From: Cerina sp048266425
Lineage (GTDB): Bacteria > Bacteroidota > Bacteroidia > Flavobacteriales > Flavobacteriaceae
Reading direction: 5' to 3'
Length of the DNA stretch: 64,000 nucleotides
Assembly (NCBI GenBank): GCA_048266425.1
Contig: JBLWZN010000021.1
Coordinates: 1 to 64,000, forward strand
The notes beneath the pieces are model-generated. The model searched no databases. It saw only the letters and a list, made by a program, of their open reading frames with translations, and was not told the origin of the DNA. Numbering within the stretch: the stretch's first letter is position 1; every line of letters begins with the position of its first letter. Positions 17,730-26,146 of the stretch are shown in pieces. A program made the position numbers and the translations under genes.

Positions 17730-18668
17730 GTGAAAGGACCTTTATTCTATTCTAAAATCCTACTCTTTGGAGAGTATGGGATCATCAAGGATTCCAGGGG
17801 GCTTTCGATTCCTTATAATTTTTTCAAGGGCGCTTTAAAATCGGATAAAAATCTTTCCGGAACCTCGAAAAAATCCAATGCCAGTCTAAAGGCATTTTCC
17901 GAGTATTTGATCAAATTACAATCCGAGAAGCCAAAATTGGTCACTTTTGATATGGAAAGCCTGCAAAAGGATATTGCAGATGGCATGTACTTTGACAGTT
18001 CCATTCCCCAAGGTTACGGGGTGGGCAGTAGTGGGGCCTTGGTTGCGGCAATTTATGACAAATATGCCAAGGGTAAAATTACGGTCCTGGAAAACCTTAC
18101 ACGGGAAAAGTTGTTAAAACTAAAGGTCATTTTTGGGGAGATGGAATCTTTCTTCCATGGAAAATCTTCCGGGCTAGATCCGTTGAACAGTTATTTGAGC
18201 CTACCCATTCTCATCAATTCCAAGGACAATATTGAATCTACCAGCATTCCTTCCCAAAATCCGGACGGAAAAGGCGCCGTTTTCCTGCTGGATAGCGGGA
18301 CTATAGGTGAGACGGCTCCCATGGTGCAGATATTTATGGAGCAGATGAAGGAAAAGGGCTTCCGCAATATGATAAAGCACCAGTTCATCAAGCATACGGA
18401 TGCGTGTGTGGAGGACTTTATAAACGGCAACGTCAAATCTCTGTTCGGAAACCTGAAGCAGCTTTCCAACATCGTATTGGATAATTTCAAACCTATGATT
18501 CCTGTGGAGTTCCACAATCTTTGGAAAAAGGGGATAGAGACCAATGAGTACTACCTAAAACTTTGCGGTTCGGGAGGTGGAGGCTATATTTTGGGCTTTA
18601 CCCAAGATTTTGAGAAGGCCAAAAAGGCCCTTAAAGGCTACAATTTGGAAGTGGTCTACAACTTCTGA
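17730..18668 (+). CDS. Mevalonate kinase-type GHMP kinase
   Basis: 312 residues. The start is a GTG: an in-frame TAA sits directly before it, and the following residues (KGPLFYSKILLFGEYGIIKDS) are the conserved N-terminus. The GHMP phosphate loop is PQGYGVGSSGALVAA, and the third motif is LKLCGSGGGGYILGF near the C-terminus. It would phosphorylate mevalonate with ATP. Position between mvaD and a prenyltransferase supports this over other GHMP kinases. A phosphomevalonate kinase is not in the window. The gap to mvaD is 185 nt and holds no further gene. Confidence 0.88.
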   Translation: MKGPLFYSKILLFGEYGIIKDSRGLSIPYNFFKGALKSDKNLSGTSKKSNASLKAFSEYLIKLQSEKPKLVTFDMESLQKDIADGMYFDSSIPQGYGVGSSGALVAAIYDKYAKGKITVLENLTREKLLKLKVIFGEMESFFHGKSSGLDPLNSYLSLPILINSKDNIESTSIPSQNPDGKGAVFLLDSGTIGETAPMVQIFMEQMKEKGFRNMIKHQFIKHTDACVEDFINGNVKSLFGNLKQLSNIVLDNFKPMIPVEFHNLWKKGIETNEYYLKLCGSGGGGYILGFTQDFEKAKKALKGYNLEVVYNF

Positions 18669-18680
18669 AACAAGCTTTAA

Positions 18681-19586
18681 ATGCTTAGTAGAAAAAACAA
18701 ACTCCTACTTCTAAAGTTTCTGAGTCTGTTCTCCATAGTCCGAGGGTACAATATCCTTATGATCATCCTGGCGCAATATTTGGCATCCATTTATATTCTT
18801 GCCCCTGACCTGCCCCTAAGAAAGGTGATTTTCGACCTTAATCTTTTTGTTTTGGTTGCCGCATCCGCGGCGGTAATCGCAGCCGGTTATATTATCAATA
18901 ACTTTTACGATGCGGAGAAGGATCTTATCAACAAGCCAAACAAGACCATGTTGGATAGGCTGGTAAGCCAAAGGACCAAACTGTCCGCCTATTTTGTCCT
19001 TAATTTTCTTGCGGTCCTCTTGGCAAGCTATGTATCCTTTAGGGCCTCCCTTTTCTTTTCAGCCTATATTTTTGCTATTTGGTTCTATTCCCATAAATTG
19101 AAGAGAATACCCTTTGTCGGGAATTTTATCTCTGCTATCCTTGCTATCACTCCCTTCTTTGCGGTTTTTGTCTACTATAAAAATTTTGAAACCGTCATAT
19201 TTGTACATGCTATTTTTCTTTTTCTTTTGATTCTGGCCAGGGAGATGGTGAAGGATTTAGAAAATATGACCGGGGATCTAATCCAGAATTATAGGACAAT
19301 CCCCGTTCTTTATGGACCAAAAGTTTCAAAAATCTGCATTACGTTGCTGGTTCTGCTTACGCTTATACCCTCCTTGTTGCTCATTTTTAATTTTGATGTT
19401 GGGTATATGCATTTCTACTTTGTTGGCTGTAATATTTTTTTACTCTTGTTTCTACTTCTTCTTTGGAGGTCGGATTCTAAAAGGCACTATGTATGGCTGC
19501 ACAATATTCTGAAACTGATCATAATAATCGGGGTCTTTAGCATTCTGTTGATCAATGTGGACTTGGTTCTCAACCGTATTTTATAG
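18681..19586 (+). CDS. UbiA-family prenyltransferase (geranylgeranylglycerol-phosphate geranylgeranyltransferase type)
   Basis: 301 residues with about eight membrane segments. The two prenyl-diphosphate/Mg-binding motifs of the UbiA family are present: NNFYDAEKDLINKP (residues 73-86) and REMVKDLENMTGD. The NNFYDAEKD and YRTIPVLYG forms resemble the digeranylgeranylglyceryl-phosphate synthase branch known in archaea and in Bacteroidota. It would transfer a polyprenyl group to a prenylated glycerol phosphate, making an ether lipid, but a quinone or other acceptor cannot be excluded. It follows mevalonate kinase by 12 nt, so precursor supply and use are encoded together. Confidence 0.8.
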   Translation: MLSRKNKLLLLKFLSLFSIVRGYNILMIILAQYLASIYILAPDLPLRKVIFDLNLFVLVAASAAVIAAGYIINNFYDAEKDLINKPNKTMLDRLVSQRTKLSAYFVLNFLAVLLASYVSFRASLFFSAYIFAIWFYSHKLKRIPFVGNFISAILAITPFFAVFVYYKNFETVIFVHAIFLFLLILAREMVKDLENMTGDLIQNYRTIPVLYGPKVSKICITLLVLLTLIPSLLLIFNFDVGYMHFYFVGCNIFLLLFLLLLWRSDSKRHYVWLHNILKLIIIIGVFSILLINVDLVLNRIL

Positions 19587-19634
19587 TCTATCAGAATAAC
19601 TTTAACATTTTCCCCCTGATCCAATTTCCTTTGC

Positions 19635-19642
19635 TACCTTTG
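19635..19642 (+). promoter_or_regulatory. candidate -7 element (TACCTTTG) before the pseudouridine synthase
   Basis: TACCTTTG lies 16 nt before the ATG at 19658. The -33 region shows only TTTT (19608-19611), so a weak internal promoter is inferred. It argues against the longer reading frame start at 19631. Confidence 0.4.
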
Positions 19643-19657
19643 CAAAAAAGTACAGTT

Positions 19658-20500
19658 ATGGGCCGATCGGACAATAATAGGGATGGAAAAGCTTCCGGTA
19701 GACAGGGTGGCGCGATGCGAAAAAAGAGTTATGCCAGAGGGAATGCCCCAATTAAAAGGAAGGCAGAGCCTAAACCGCCATCGGACCCAAATATATTGCG
19801 TCTTAACCGCTACGTTGCGAACTCGGGTGTTTGTTCCAGACGGGAGGCCGATGTTTTTATTGCTGCCGGTAGTGTAACGGTCAACGGCAAACCCGTCACA
19901 GAAATGGGGCACAAGGTGAAACGGACCGATGTGGTAAAATTTGATGGCCAACTACTCAATCCCGAAAAAAAGGAATATGTCCTACTGAATAAACCCAAGG
20001 ATTTTGTGACCACCGTTCGGAACGAGAATGGTAAACGCACTGTTATGGGGCTTATAACCCAAGCTTCCAAATCCAAACTTTTACCAGTAGGAAAATTGGA
20101 TAGCACCACGACGGGGCTTTTGTTGTTTACCAACGATGGCGATCTTACCAAAAGATTGTTGCATCCCAAAAATGGCCTTCGCAAGATCTATCATGTGGAA
20201 CTCAATAAAAATTTGAGGGCAGAGGACTTTAAAAAAATACAGGACGGTCTTATCCTGGAAGATGGTCCGGTACGGGTAGATGAGATTAGTTTTATAGACA
20301 ATGCGCCCAAACGGGAAGTCGGCATTGAAATCCTTAGCGTAAAGAACCGCATCGTCCGCCGTATTTTTGAACATTTGGAATATGAAGTTGTGAAATTGGA
20401 CCGCGTGGTCTATGCCGGACTTACCAAAAAGGATCTACCCCGAGGTCATTGGCGTTACTTAACGCACCAGGAAGTGGTGAATTTGGGGATGATCAAATAG
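19658..20500 (+). CDS. RsuA/RluB-family rRNA pseudouridine synthase
   Basis: 280 residues from the ATG at 19658. A basic N-terminal tail of about 45 residues is followed by an S4 RNA-binding domain (RLNRYVANSGVCSRREADVFI). The catalytic domain carries GKLDSTTTGLLLFTNDGDLT, which holds the catalytic Asp of the family. It isomerises uridine in 23S or 16S rNA-type substrates; which site cannot be told. The short N-terminal basic tail is common in Bacteroidota members. It follows the UbiA gene by about 70 nt and may have its own promoter. Confidence 0.9.
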   Translation: MGRSDNNRDGKASGRQGGAMRKKSYARGNAPIKRKAEPKPPSDPNILRLNRYVANSGVCSRREADVFIAAGSVTVNGKPVTEMGHKVKRTDVVKFDGQLLNPEKKEYVLLNKPKDFVTTVRNENGKRTVMGLITQASKSKLLPVGKLDSTTTGLLLFTNDGDLTKRLLHPKNGLRKIYHVELNKNLRAEDFKKIQDGLILEDGPVRVDEISFIDNAPKREVGIEILSVKNRIVRRIFEHLEYEVVKLDRVVYAGLTKKDLPRGHWRYLTHQEVVNLGMIK

Positions 20501-20615
20501 GGGTTATTTCGAAAAGGGGGTACGGCGCGTAACATATGGCGGTTATTTTGATGGGATGTTATTAATCCTGAAAACATGATTGTGCGCAACATTCGTGCTA
20601 ATTCTTAGTCAAAAA

Positions 20616-21305
20616 ATGACAAACTTCGCCGATAGGGTAATCAGATTTAATAAGGAGCTCGAATTTTCTGCACCATTGTTCAATGGGATTCAGGCTATGA
20701 ACCCATTTAAGGGTAACCCTGAAATTATTCCGATCATAGAAGCGTTTTACGGTAAATTTTACGGGGATAACAGGAAGAGAAAAATAATCCTGGGAATCAA
20801 TCCCGGGAGGCTTGGGGCAGGGGTTACGGGAATTCCCTTTACGGATACTAAAAGATTGACCGAAAATTGTGGGATCGGGATAGAATCGGTAAAATCGCAC
20901 GAGCCGTCATCGGTTTTTATCTATGAGTTGATCGATGCCTATGGAGGCAGCACCAAATTTTACCAAGACTTTTACATCAATTCGGTCTGTCCTTTGGGGT
21001 TTATCGAAAAGAATAAAAAGGGAAATTGGATAAACCGCAACTATTATGATTACAAGGAGCTTTTCCTGGAGACCAAACGTTTTATTATTGCAAGCCTTAA
21101 AAAGCAAATTGGATTTGGTATAGACACTTCTACCTGCTATGTTTTGGGGAAAAAGAATGCGGAATTTCTAAAGATCATAAATGACGAACAGCATTTATTC
21201 GATGACATAATCGCATTCGACCATCCCAGGTATATCATCCAATACAAAATGAAGGAAATGGATAAATATGTTTCTGAATATTTGGCCAAACTAAAAAAGG
21301 GCTAG
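20616..21305 (+). CDS. SMUG2-type uracil-DNA glycosylase family protein (DUF4918)
   Basis: 229 residues from the ATG at 20616 (MTNFADRVIRFN); the longer frame begins with TTG and is unlikely. ILGINPGRLGAGVTGIPFTD matches the active-site loop of the SMUG2/DUF4918 branch of the uracil-DNA glycosylase superfamily, and AFDHPRYI is the C-terminal His-containing motif. Such enzymes excise damaged or deaminated bases from DNA. The product's exact base preference is unknown. It lies 115 nt after the pseudouridine synthase with no visible promoter of its own. Confidence 0.82.
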   Translation: MTNFADRVIRFNKELEFSAPLFNGIQAMNPFKGNPEIIPIIEAFYGKFYGDNRKRKIILGINPGRLGAGVTGIPFTDTKRLTENCGIGIESVKSHEPSSVFIYELIDAYGGSTKFYQDFYINSVCPLGFIEKNKKGNWINRNYYDYKELFLETKRFIIASLKKQIGFGIDTSTCYVLGKKNAEFLKIINDEQHLFDDIIAFDHPRYIIQYKMKEMDKYVSEYLAKLKKG

Positions 21306-21376
21306 CCAAGGGATGCATTTTCCTAATTCGGAGGACGTATTGGAATTGTAGAGGAAACAATATATGGGGCTGGTAA

Positions 21377-21410
21377 TTTGTGACCAAATACCCTTTGGAT
21401 ACTAGCTTTG
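21377..21410 (+). promoter_or_regulatory. promoter before the serine hydrolase (TTTG-N22-TAGCTTTG)
   Basis: TTTG at 21377-21380 and TAGCTTTG at 21403-21410, spacing 22 nt, fit the consensus. The predicted transcript would have a 5' leader of about 90 nt. Confidence 0.5.
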
Positions 21411-21509
21411 GTAAATAGATTTATGTCTTAGGGATGTGGTATTTTCTCTACCGGTCGAACACTAATTAAACCTTTTTCGGCGTTTTAAGTCCAAGTAAAA
21501 AATACTGTT

Positions 21510-22583
21510 ATGAGGACTTTCCCGCTTTTTTGTCTTGTAATTCTTTTCGGATTGATGGGTTGTTCATCAGATTCTACCCCAATAGAACCGGAACCCGAGG
21601 AGCCACAAACTTATTTTCCTCCAAAAGATTCGGATAATTGGGAAACGATCACAGCGGAAGAATTGAATTGGCACCCAGATCAATCGCAGCCCTTACTGGA
21701 TTATTTGCAAGAAAAACACACCAAAAGTTTTATAATGCTTTACGATGGAAAAATCGTGGTGGAAAGCTATATGAACGGACATAGTGCTACCCTACCTTGG
21801 TATTGGGCAAGCGCTGGAAAAACATTGACCTCTACCGTAACCGGGATTGCCCAGGACGAAGGTTTGTTGGATATCAATAATAAAGTATCCGATTATTTGG
21901 GCACGGGATGGACCAGTGAATCCCTGGACAAAGAGAATCTGATACTTTGTAAAAATCTGCTCTCCATGGATTCTGGCCTGGATGATAGCAAAGGCGATGA
22001 TGTCTCTCCCGAAAATCTTTTCTACGTAGCGGATGCAGGGGACAGATGGGCGTACCACAACGTCTATGTAAAATTGCAGGATGTTGTGGCACAGGCCAGT
22101 GACCAAAGCTGGAGCGAATATTTCAACAAAAAATTACGGGATCCTATAGGGATGACCGGCAGTTGGCTTCCCATGGACGATTTAAGTGTTTATTGGAGCA
22201 CCGCTAGGAGTATGGCTCGGTTTGGTTTGCTCGTTTATGCCAAAGGCAAATGGGAGTCGACGCAGATCGTTTCGGAAGATTACCTGTCGCAGGCAACGAA
22301 CACATCCCAAGAGATAAACAAGGCCTATGGCTATTTGTGGTGGCTCAATGGCAAGTCCTCCTTTCATTTGCCCGCAACGCAGATTCAATTTTCGGGGGAA
22401 TTGATTCCAAATGCACCCGACGACATGTTTGCGGCCTTGGGCAAGAACGACCAAAAAATATATGTGGTCCCCAGTAAAAAGTTGGTAATCATCAGAATGG
22501 GAGACTCCGCTGAAGGCACCAATTTTGCCCTTTCGGATTTTGATGACGAACTTTGGGCAAAGATCAATGCTTTTATTGATTAA
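21510..22583 (+). CDS. Beta-lactamase-family serine hydrolase, lipoprotein
   Basis: 357 residues. The lipobox LMGC gives an acylated Cys18, followed by a Pro/Glu-rich linker (EPEPEEP). The catalytic SxxK motif is S101-A-G-K104, and Y182-H-N184 provides the second motif of the class C beta-lactamase/PBP-like fold. Family members include esterases, D-aminopeptidases and peptidoglycan enzymes, so the substrate is open. The lipid anchor places it in the periplasm or on the outer membrane. It is a single gene with its own promoter, followed by the MFS gene with 153 nt between. Confidence 0.88.
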   Translation: MRTFPLFCLVILFGLMGCSSDSTPIEPEPEEPQTYFPPKDSDNWETITAEELNWHPDQSQPLLDYLQEKHTKSFIMLYDGKIVVESYMNGHSATLPWYWASAGKTLTSTVTGIAQDEGLLDINNKVSDYLGTGWTSESLDKENLILCKNLLSMDSGLDDSKGDDVSPENLFYVADAGDRWAYHNVYVKLQDVVAQASDQSWSEYFNKKLRDPIGMTGSWLPMDDLSVYWSTARSMARFGLLVYAKGKWESTQIVSEDYLSQATNTSQEINKAYGYLWWLNGKSSFHLPATQIQFSGELIPNAPDDMFAALGKNDQKIYVVPSKKLVIIRMGDSAEGTNFALSDFDDELWAKINAFID

Positions 22584-22711
22584 CCTCGGTTTCTGTCCAA
22601 TTCCCTATTCTACCTAAGCACACTTTTCTGCCTTTACTCCTGCAAGATCATTTCAAGGGGTTTGGCGTATCTTCCCATGTTACTTAATGGGCTCGTTTAG
22701 TCTTTTTGCGA

Positions 22712-22719
22712 TACTTTTG
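22712..22719 (+). promoter_or_regulatory. candidate -7 element (TACTTTTG) before the MFS gene
   Basis: TACTTTTG lies 17 nt upstream of the MFS ATG. No good -33 element was seen at normal spacing. The predicted 5' leader is about 10 nt. Confidence 0.35.
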
Positions 22720-22736
22720 GCTTAACTTGACACGAG

Positions 22737-23963
22737 ATGAAGATCACTACTTTCAACGCGTTCAAAAGCCGGAATTTCCGATTGTTTTTTATTGGGCAAT
22801 CTACTTCCCTAGTGGGTACATGGATGCAAAAGACGGCGGTGAGCTGGGTGATATATTCCCTCACCCAGTCCAAGTTTATGTTGGGAATTACCGTCTTTGC
22901 CACCTTGTTCCCCACAGCGGTATTTTCGTTGTTCGGGGGCATCGTTGCAGACCGTTTCAACAAGCATAGGGTCTTATTGTTTACTCAGGTGGCCTCCTTG
23001 ATACAGGCATTGCTGCTTGCCTTGGCTATTATTTATTTTCGTCAATACTCCGTTTGGATCATTATTGGCCTGAGTGTAGTGCTGGGAATCATTAACGGCT
23101 TTGATGTTCCTGCCCGGCAATCCTTGGTTCGGGAAATGGTCGATGATGACAAGGACCTTCCCAATGCCGTTGCACTGAATTCCTCCATGGTCAATCTTTC
23201 CAAACTTATTGGCCCGGCCTTGGCGGGATTTGTATTGGAAAGTTTTGGTGACGAGATTTGTTTTGGCCTCAATGCCATTAGCTTTGCGCCGGTCATAATA
23301 TCCCTTTCGATGATGAAACTTCCAAAACACATATCAAAACCAAAGAGCGAGAGAAACCTAAAGGTCGAATTTAAGGAGTCCCTGGCTTATATAAAGGGTT
23401 CTCCGGAAGTGGGCTCGATCATTATCTTTGTTTCGCTTATGGCATTATTGGTTTTGCCCTTTTCGACCTTGACCCCGGTTTTTGCCAAGGATGTTTTTAT
23501 GGGCAGCGCGGCTACACTTGGCACCTTGGACGGCATTATAGGGCTCGGGGCGTTTTTGGGCGCCATATTTCTGGCATCTTTAAAGGAAAGTGCTGATTTG
23601 GGCTGGGTGCTGGCCATAAATTCCGCGGTCTTCGGGGTTGGACTTATCTTGTTTTCGCAAACTACGGTCTTTCCCTTGGCCCTGTTGTTTATAGCTATAG
23701 GATCGTTTGGGATGATGTCCGTACGTACCGTTACCAATACCATAATGCAATTACGTGCCCCGTACGATCTTAGGGGAAGGGTGATCAGCATATATGTTCT
23801 CGTAGTGACGGCCTTGGTGCCGATCGGCAGTCTGTTGGTGGGCGCAGTTTCCCATTATATCGGTGCAGCGACAACCGTTTTGGTGGAGGGGGTCATAGGC
23901 ATTATCATCGCATTGATCTATAGTCGTTATCTCTACAAGAAGAGGGTTTTAAAGAATCCTTAG
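22737..23963 (+). CDS. MFS transporter (enterobactin exporter/tetracycline-like branch)
   Basis: 408 residues with twelve predicted membrane segments. FRLFFIGQSTSLVGTWMQKTA at the N-terminus and GGIVADRFNKHRVLL in the loop between helices 2 and 3 are characteristic of the MFS_3 branch (EntS-like exporters). A central loop near residue 200 separates the two halves. Substrate unknown; efflux of a small molecule is likely. No regulator gene is adjacent. Confidence 0.9.
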   Translation: MKITTFNAFKSRNFRLFFIGQSTSLVGTWMQKTAVSWVIYSLTQSKFMLGITVFATLFPTAVFSLFGGIVADRFNKHRVLLFTQVASLIQALLLALAIIYFRQYSVWIIIGLSVVLGIINGFDVPARQSLVREMVDDDKDLPNAVALNSSMVNLSKLIGPALAGFVLESFGDEICFGLNAISFAPVIISLSMMKLPKHISKPKSERNLKVEFKESLAYIKGSPEVGSIIIFVSLMALLVLPFSTLTPVFAKDVFMGSAATLGTLDGIIGLGAFLGAIFLASLKESADLGWVLAINSAVFGVGLILFSQTTVFPLALLFIAIGSFGMMSVRTVTNTIMQLRAPYDLRGRVISIYVLVVTALVPIGSLLVGAVSHYIGAATTVLVEGVIGIIIALIYSRYLYKKRVLKNP

Positions 23964-23968
23964 TTTCT

Positions 23969-23976
23969 TATCTTTG
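23969..23976 (+). promoter_or_regulatory. candidate -7 element (TATCTTTG) before the porin gene
   Basis: TATCTTTG follows a TTTT at 23947-23950 by 18 nt, overlapping the end of the MFS gene. Transcription would start near 23983, about 30 nt before the ATG. Confidence 0.45.
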
Positions 23977-24011
23977 ATTCTAAGTTTAATTCACTTTAAT
24001 AACAAAAGCTC

Positions 24012-24590
24012 ATGAAAAATTTTATGTTGATTGCTTTGCTTTCTATCGTATTCCTAGGAGGTGTCAATGCCCAGAATATCCACTTTGGGGTTAAGGGGGG
24101 CTTAAATTTGGCCAATATAAACGGGGATTATACGGAAGACTTGAAGACAAGGACTTCCTTCCATGTTGGGGGTTTGGCTGAGATCCTGGTGCTCGATCAG
24201 CTTTACTTCCAACCCGAACTACTTTATAGTGCCCAAGGGGCAAAAGGGGATAATATGGATGCTACCATTAAACTGGATTATATCCAAGTTCCGATCATGG
24301 CCAAATACTTTTTGATCGACAATCTAAGTATGGAACTTGGGCCACAATTGAGTTTTTTGGTGAACAGTGATTTTGAGTTTGATGGGGATCCCTCTGTATC
24401 GATAGATTCCAAGGATATTTATAAAAAAATGGATTTCGGACTTAATTTCGGCCTTAGTTATAAACTGAACAAAATATTTTTCAGTGGCAGATATAACCTG
24501 GGCCTGACACAAATTTTGGAGGGCGACCTGGGAGATGAGGTAATTCAGCACAACAGGGGCTTCCAATTTTCCGTGGGGTATCTATTTTGA
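24012..24590 (+). CDS. Outer-membrane beta-barrel protein (PorT/OMP_b-brl_2 type)
   Basis: 192 residues with a signal peptide (1-20, MKNFMLIALLSIVFLGGVNA). The mature part begins QNIHFGVKGGLNLANINGD, the usual start of the small Bacteroidota porin family. Alternating hydrophobic strands end in FQFSVGYLF, a C-terminal aromatic barrel signature. It would form an eight-stranded outer-membrane barrel; function unknown. It converges on argH with 13 nt between the stops. Confidence 0.88.
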   Translation: MKNFMLIALLSIVFLGGVNAQNIHFGVKGGLNLANINGDYTEDLKTRTSFHVGGLAEILVLDQLYFQPELLYSAQGAKGDNMDATIKLDYIQVPIMAKYFLIDNLSMELGPQLSFLVNSDFEFDGDPSVSIDSKDIYKKMDFGLNFGLSYKLNKIFFSGRYNLGLTQILEGDLGDEVIQHNRGFQFSVGYLF

Positions 24591-24603
24591 AAAAGGACCT
24601 AAA

Positions 24604-25893
24604 TTAGGACCCACTTAATTCTTTCTCCATCTTTGCACGTATTTCTTCCAAACATAAATTGCCAAGGCTACCTTCATGGGTGTGCTTAATGTCCCGTTTT
24701 GGCGAGAAAGTCCCTTCGTTTATTTCCTGTCCCATTTTTTTATAGGCGTCTCGAAATGGCATTCCACTAAGCACTAGCTCGTTTAGGGTATCCACACTAA
24801 AGAGATAGTCGTATTTGGGATCTTCCAAAATATCCTTTTTCACCCGTATTTCCCTTAGGCTAAAGGTCAAAATTTCCAAACAGGCCTTGAGATCTTGAAT
24901 GGCAGGGACGATAACTTCCTTTACTAACTGTAAATCCCGGTGATAGCCACTGGGCAAGTTATTGGTGATTAAAATAAGCTGATTTGGTACCGTTTGGATC
25001 TTGTTGCATTTTGCCCGGATCAGTTCAAAAACATCGGGGTTTTTCTTGTGTGGCATAATGCTCGACCCTGTGGTCAGTTCATCAGGAAAGGAAATGAAGT
25101 TAAAGTTTTGGCTCATATAAAGGCAAATGTCCATGGCCATTTTGGAGAGGGTGGCCGCAATACTGCTCATTCCAAAGGCCGTTGCCTTTTCCACTTTGCC
25201 CCTCCCCATTTGGGCGGCTACCACATTGTATTTCAAGGTCTCAAATCCCATTTCCTTGGTGGTGAAACCTCGGTCTATAGGAAAAGAACTTCCGTAGCCC
25301 GCGGCACTGCCCAACGGATTTTGGTCGGCCACCTTGTAGGCAGCATTTAGGAAATATAGATCGTCTACCAAGCTTTCCGCATAGGCCGAGAACCAAAGTC
25401 CAAAGGAGGAGGGCATGGCAATCTGCAAATGGGTATACCCGGGCAACATAACGGATTTGTACTTGTCGGCCAAATTTAACAGCAGATCGAATAACGCCTT
25501 GGTCAGTTCCCTAATTTCAGTCAGCTCATTTTTAAGATAGAGGTGCATGGCAACCAAAACTTGGTCGTTTCGGGAACGCGCGGTGTGAATCTTTTTACCC
25601 GTATCCCCTAATTTTTCCGTGAGCAAAAACTCTATTTTGGAATGCATGTCCTCAAAGGAATCTTCGATGGTAAAGATGCCATTTTCAATGGTTTTTCCTA
25701 TGTTGTCCAGCTCTTGTACGAGGGCATCGGTCTCCTTGCCTGTGAGCAAACCGATCTTCCCCAACATTTTTGCATGTGCTTTGGAGGCGATCACATCGTA
25801 TTTTGCCAAAAACAGATCCAGTTCCCTGTCATTGCCCACTGTAAAATGGTCTATTTTCTTGTCCGTACTAAATCCTTTATCCCAGAGTTTCAT
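24604..25893 (-). CDS. argH: Argininosuccinate lyase
   Basis: 429 residues of the fumarase/aspartase superfamily. The signature loop is TTGSSIMPHKKNPD near residues 272-285, with the N-terminal KLWDKGFS and HTARSRNDQ. It cleaves argininosuccinate to arginine and fumarate, the last step of arginine synthesis. It is the 3'-most gene of the arginine cluster, 253 nt after argE. A REP-like hairpin lies 19 nt upstream of its start codon. Confidence 0.96.
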   Translation of the reverse strand: MKLWDKGFSTDKKIDHFTVGNDRELDLFLAKYDVIASKAHAKMLGKIGLLTGKETDALVQELDNIGKTIENGIFTIEDSFEDMHSKIEFLLTEKLGDTGKKIHTARSRNDQVLVAMHLYLKNELTEIRELTKALFDLLLNLADKYKSVMLPGYTHLQIAMPSSFGLWFSAYAESLVDDLYFLNAAYKVADQNPLGSAAGYGSSFPIDRGFTTKEMGFETLKYNVVAAQMGRGKVEKATAFGMSSIAATLSKMAMDICLYMSQNFNFISFPDELTTGSSIMPHKKNPDVFELIRAKCNKIQTVPNQLILITNNLPSGYHRDLQLVKEVIVPAIQDLKACLEILTFSLREIRVKKDILEDPKYDYLFSVDTLNELVLSGMPFRDAYKKMGQEINEGTFSPKRDIKHTHEGSLGNLCLEEIRAKMEKELSGS

Positions 25894-25912
25894 GAATTGG
25901 TTGCTTTTTTTT

Positions 25913-25932
25913 ATTCTCGCGCAGGCGGGAAT
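25913..25932. repeat. REP-like hairpin 19 nt upstream of argH
   Basis: attctcgc-gcag-gcgggaat forms an 8-bp stem (one G-T pair) with a 4-nt loop. It matches the elements before argD and proC: each carries the same core, is followed (+ strand) by aatct or gtct, and is preceded by an A/T-rich run. Confidence 0.7.
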
Positions 25933-25982
25933 CTAATTAATATTTTATCGATTTTTTTTTGAGATGTAAACCATCGATTACA

Positions 25983-26013
25983 TCCCCCTTAATCCCCCTT
26001 CAAAGAGGGAATC
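25983..26013. repeat. C-rich repeat with short dyad
   Basis: tccccctt occurs twice, followed by caaagaggga. Such CCCCCTTAATCCCCC-type repeats are common in intergenic DNA of this family. It lies in the argE-argH gap. Confidence 0.4.
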
Positions 26014-26146
26014 CCAAATAATAACCTTTAGGTATTTGACTTTTGAGCTTTAATTTGATACTTGAGCTTGAACTTTGTTTTTGTCTATGTTCTCTTTTCT
26101 AATCAAGAAACCCCGTCTTGGTTCCTTTTTCTTGCCCCTTGTCTCT

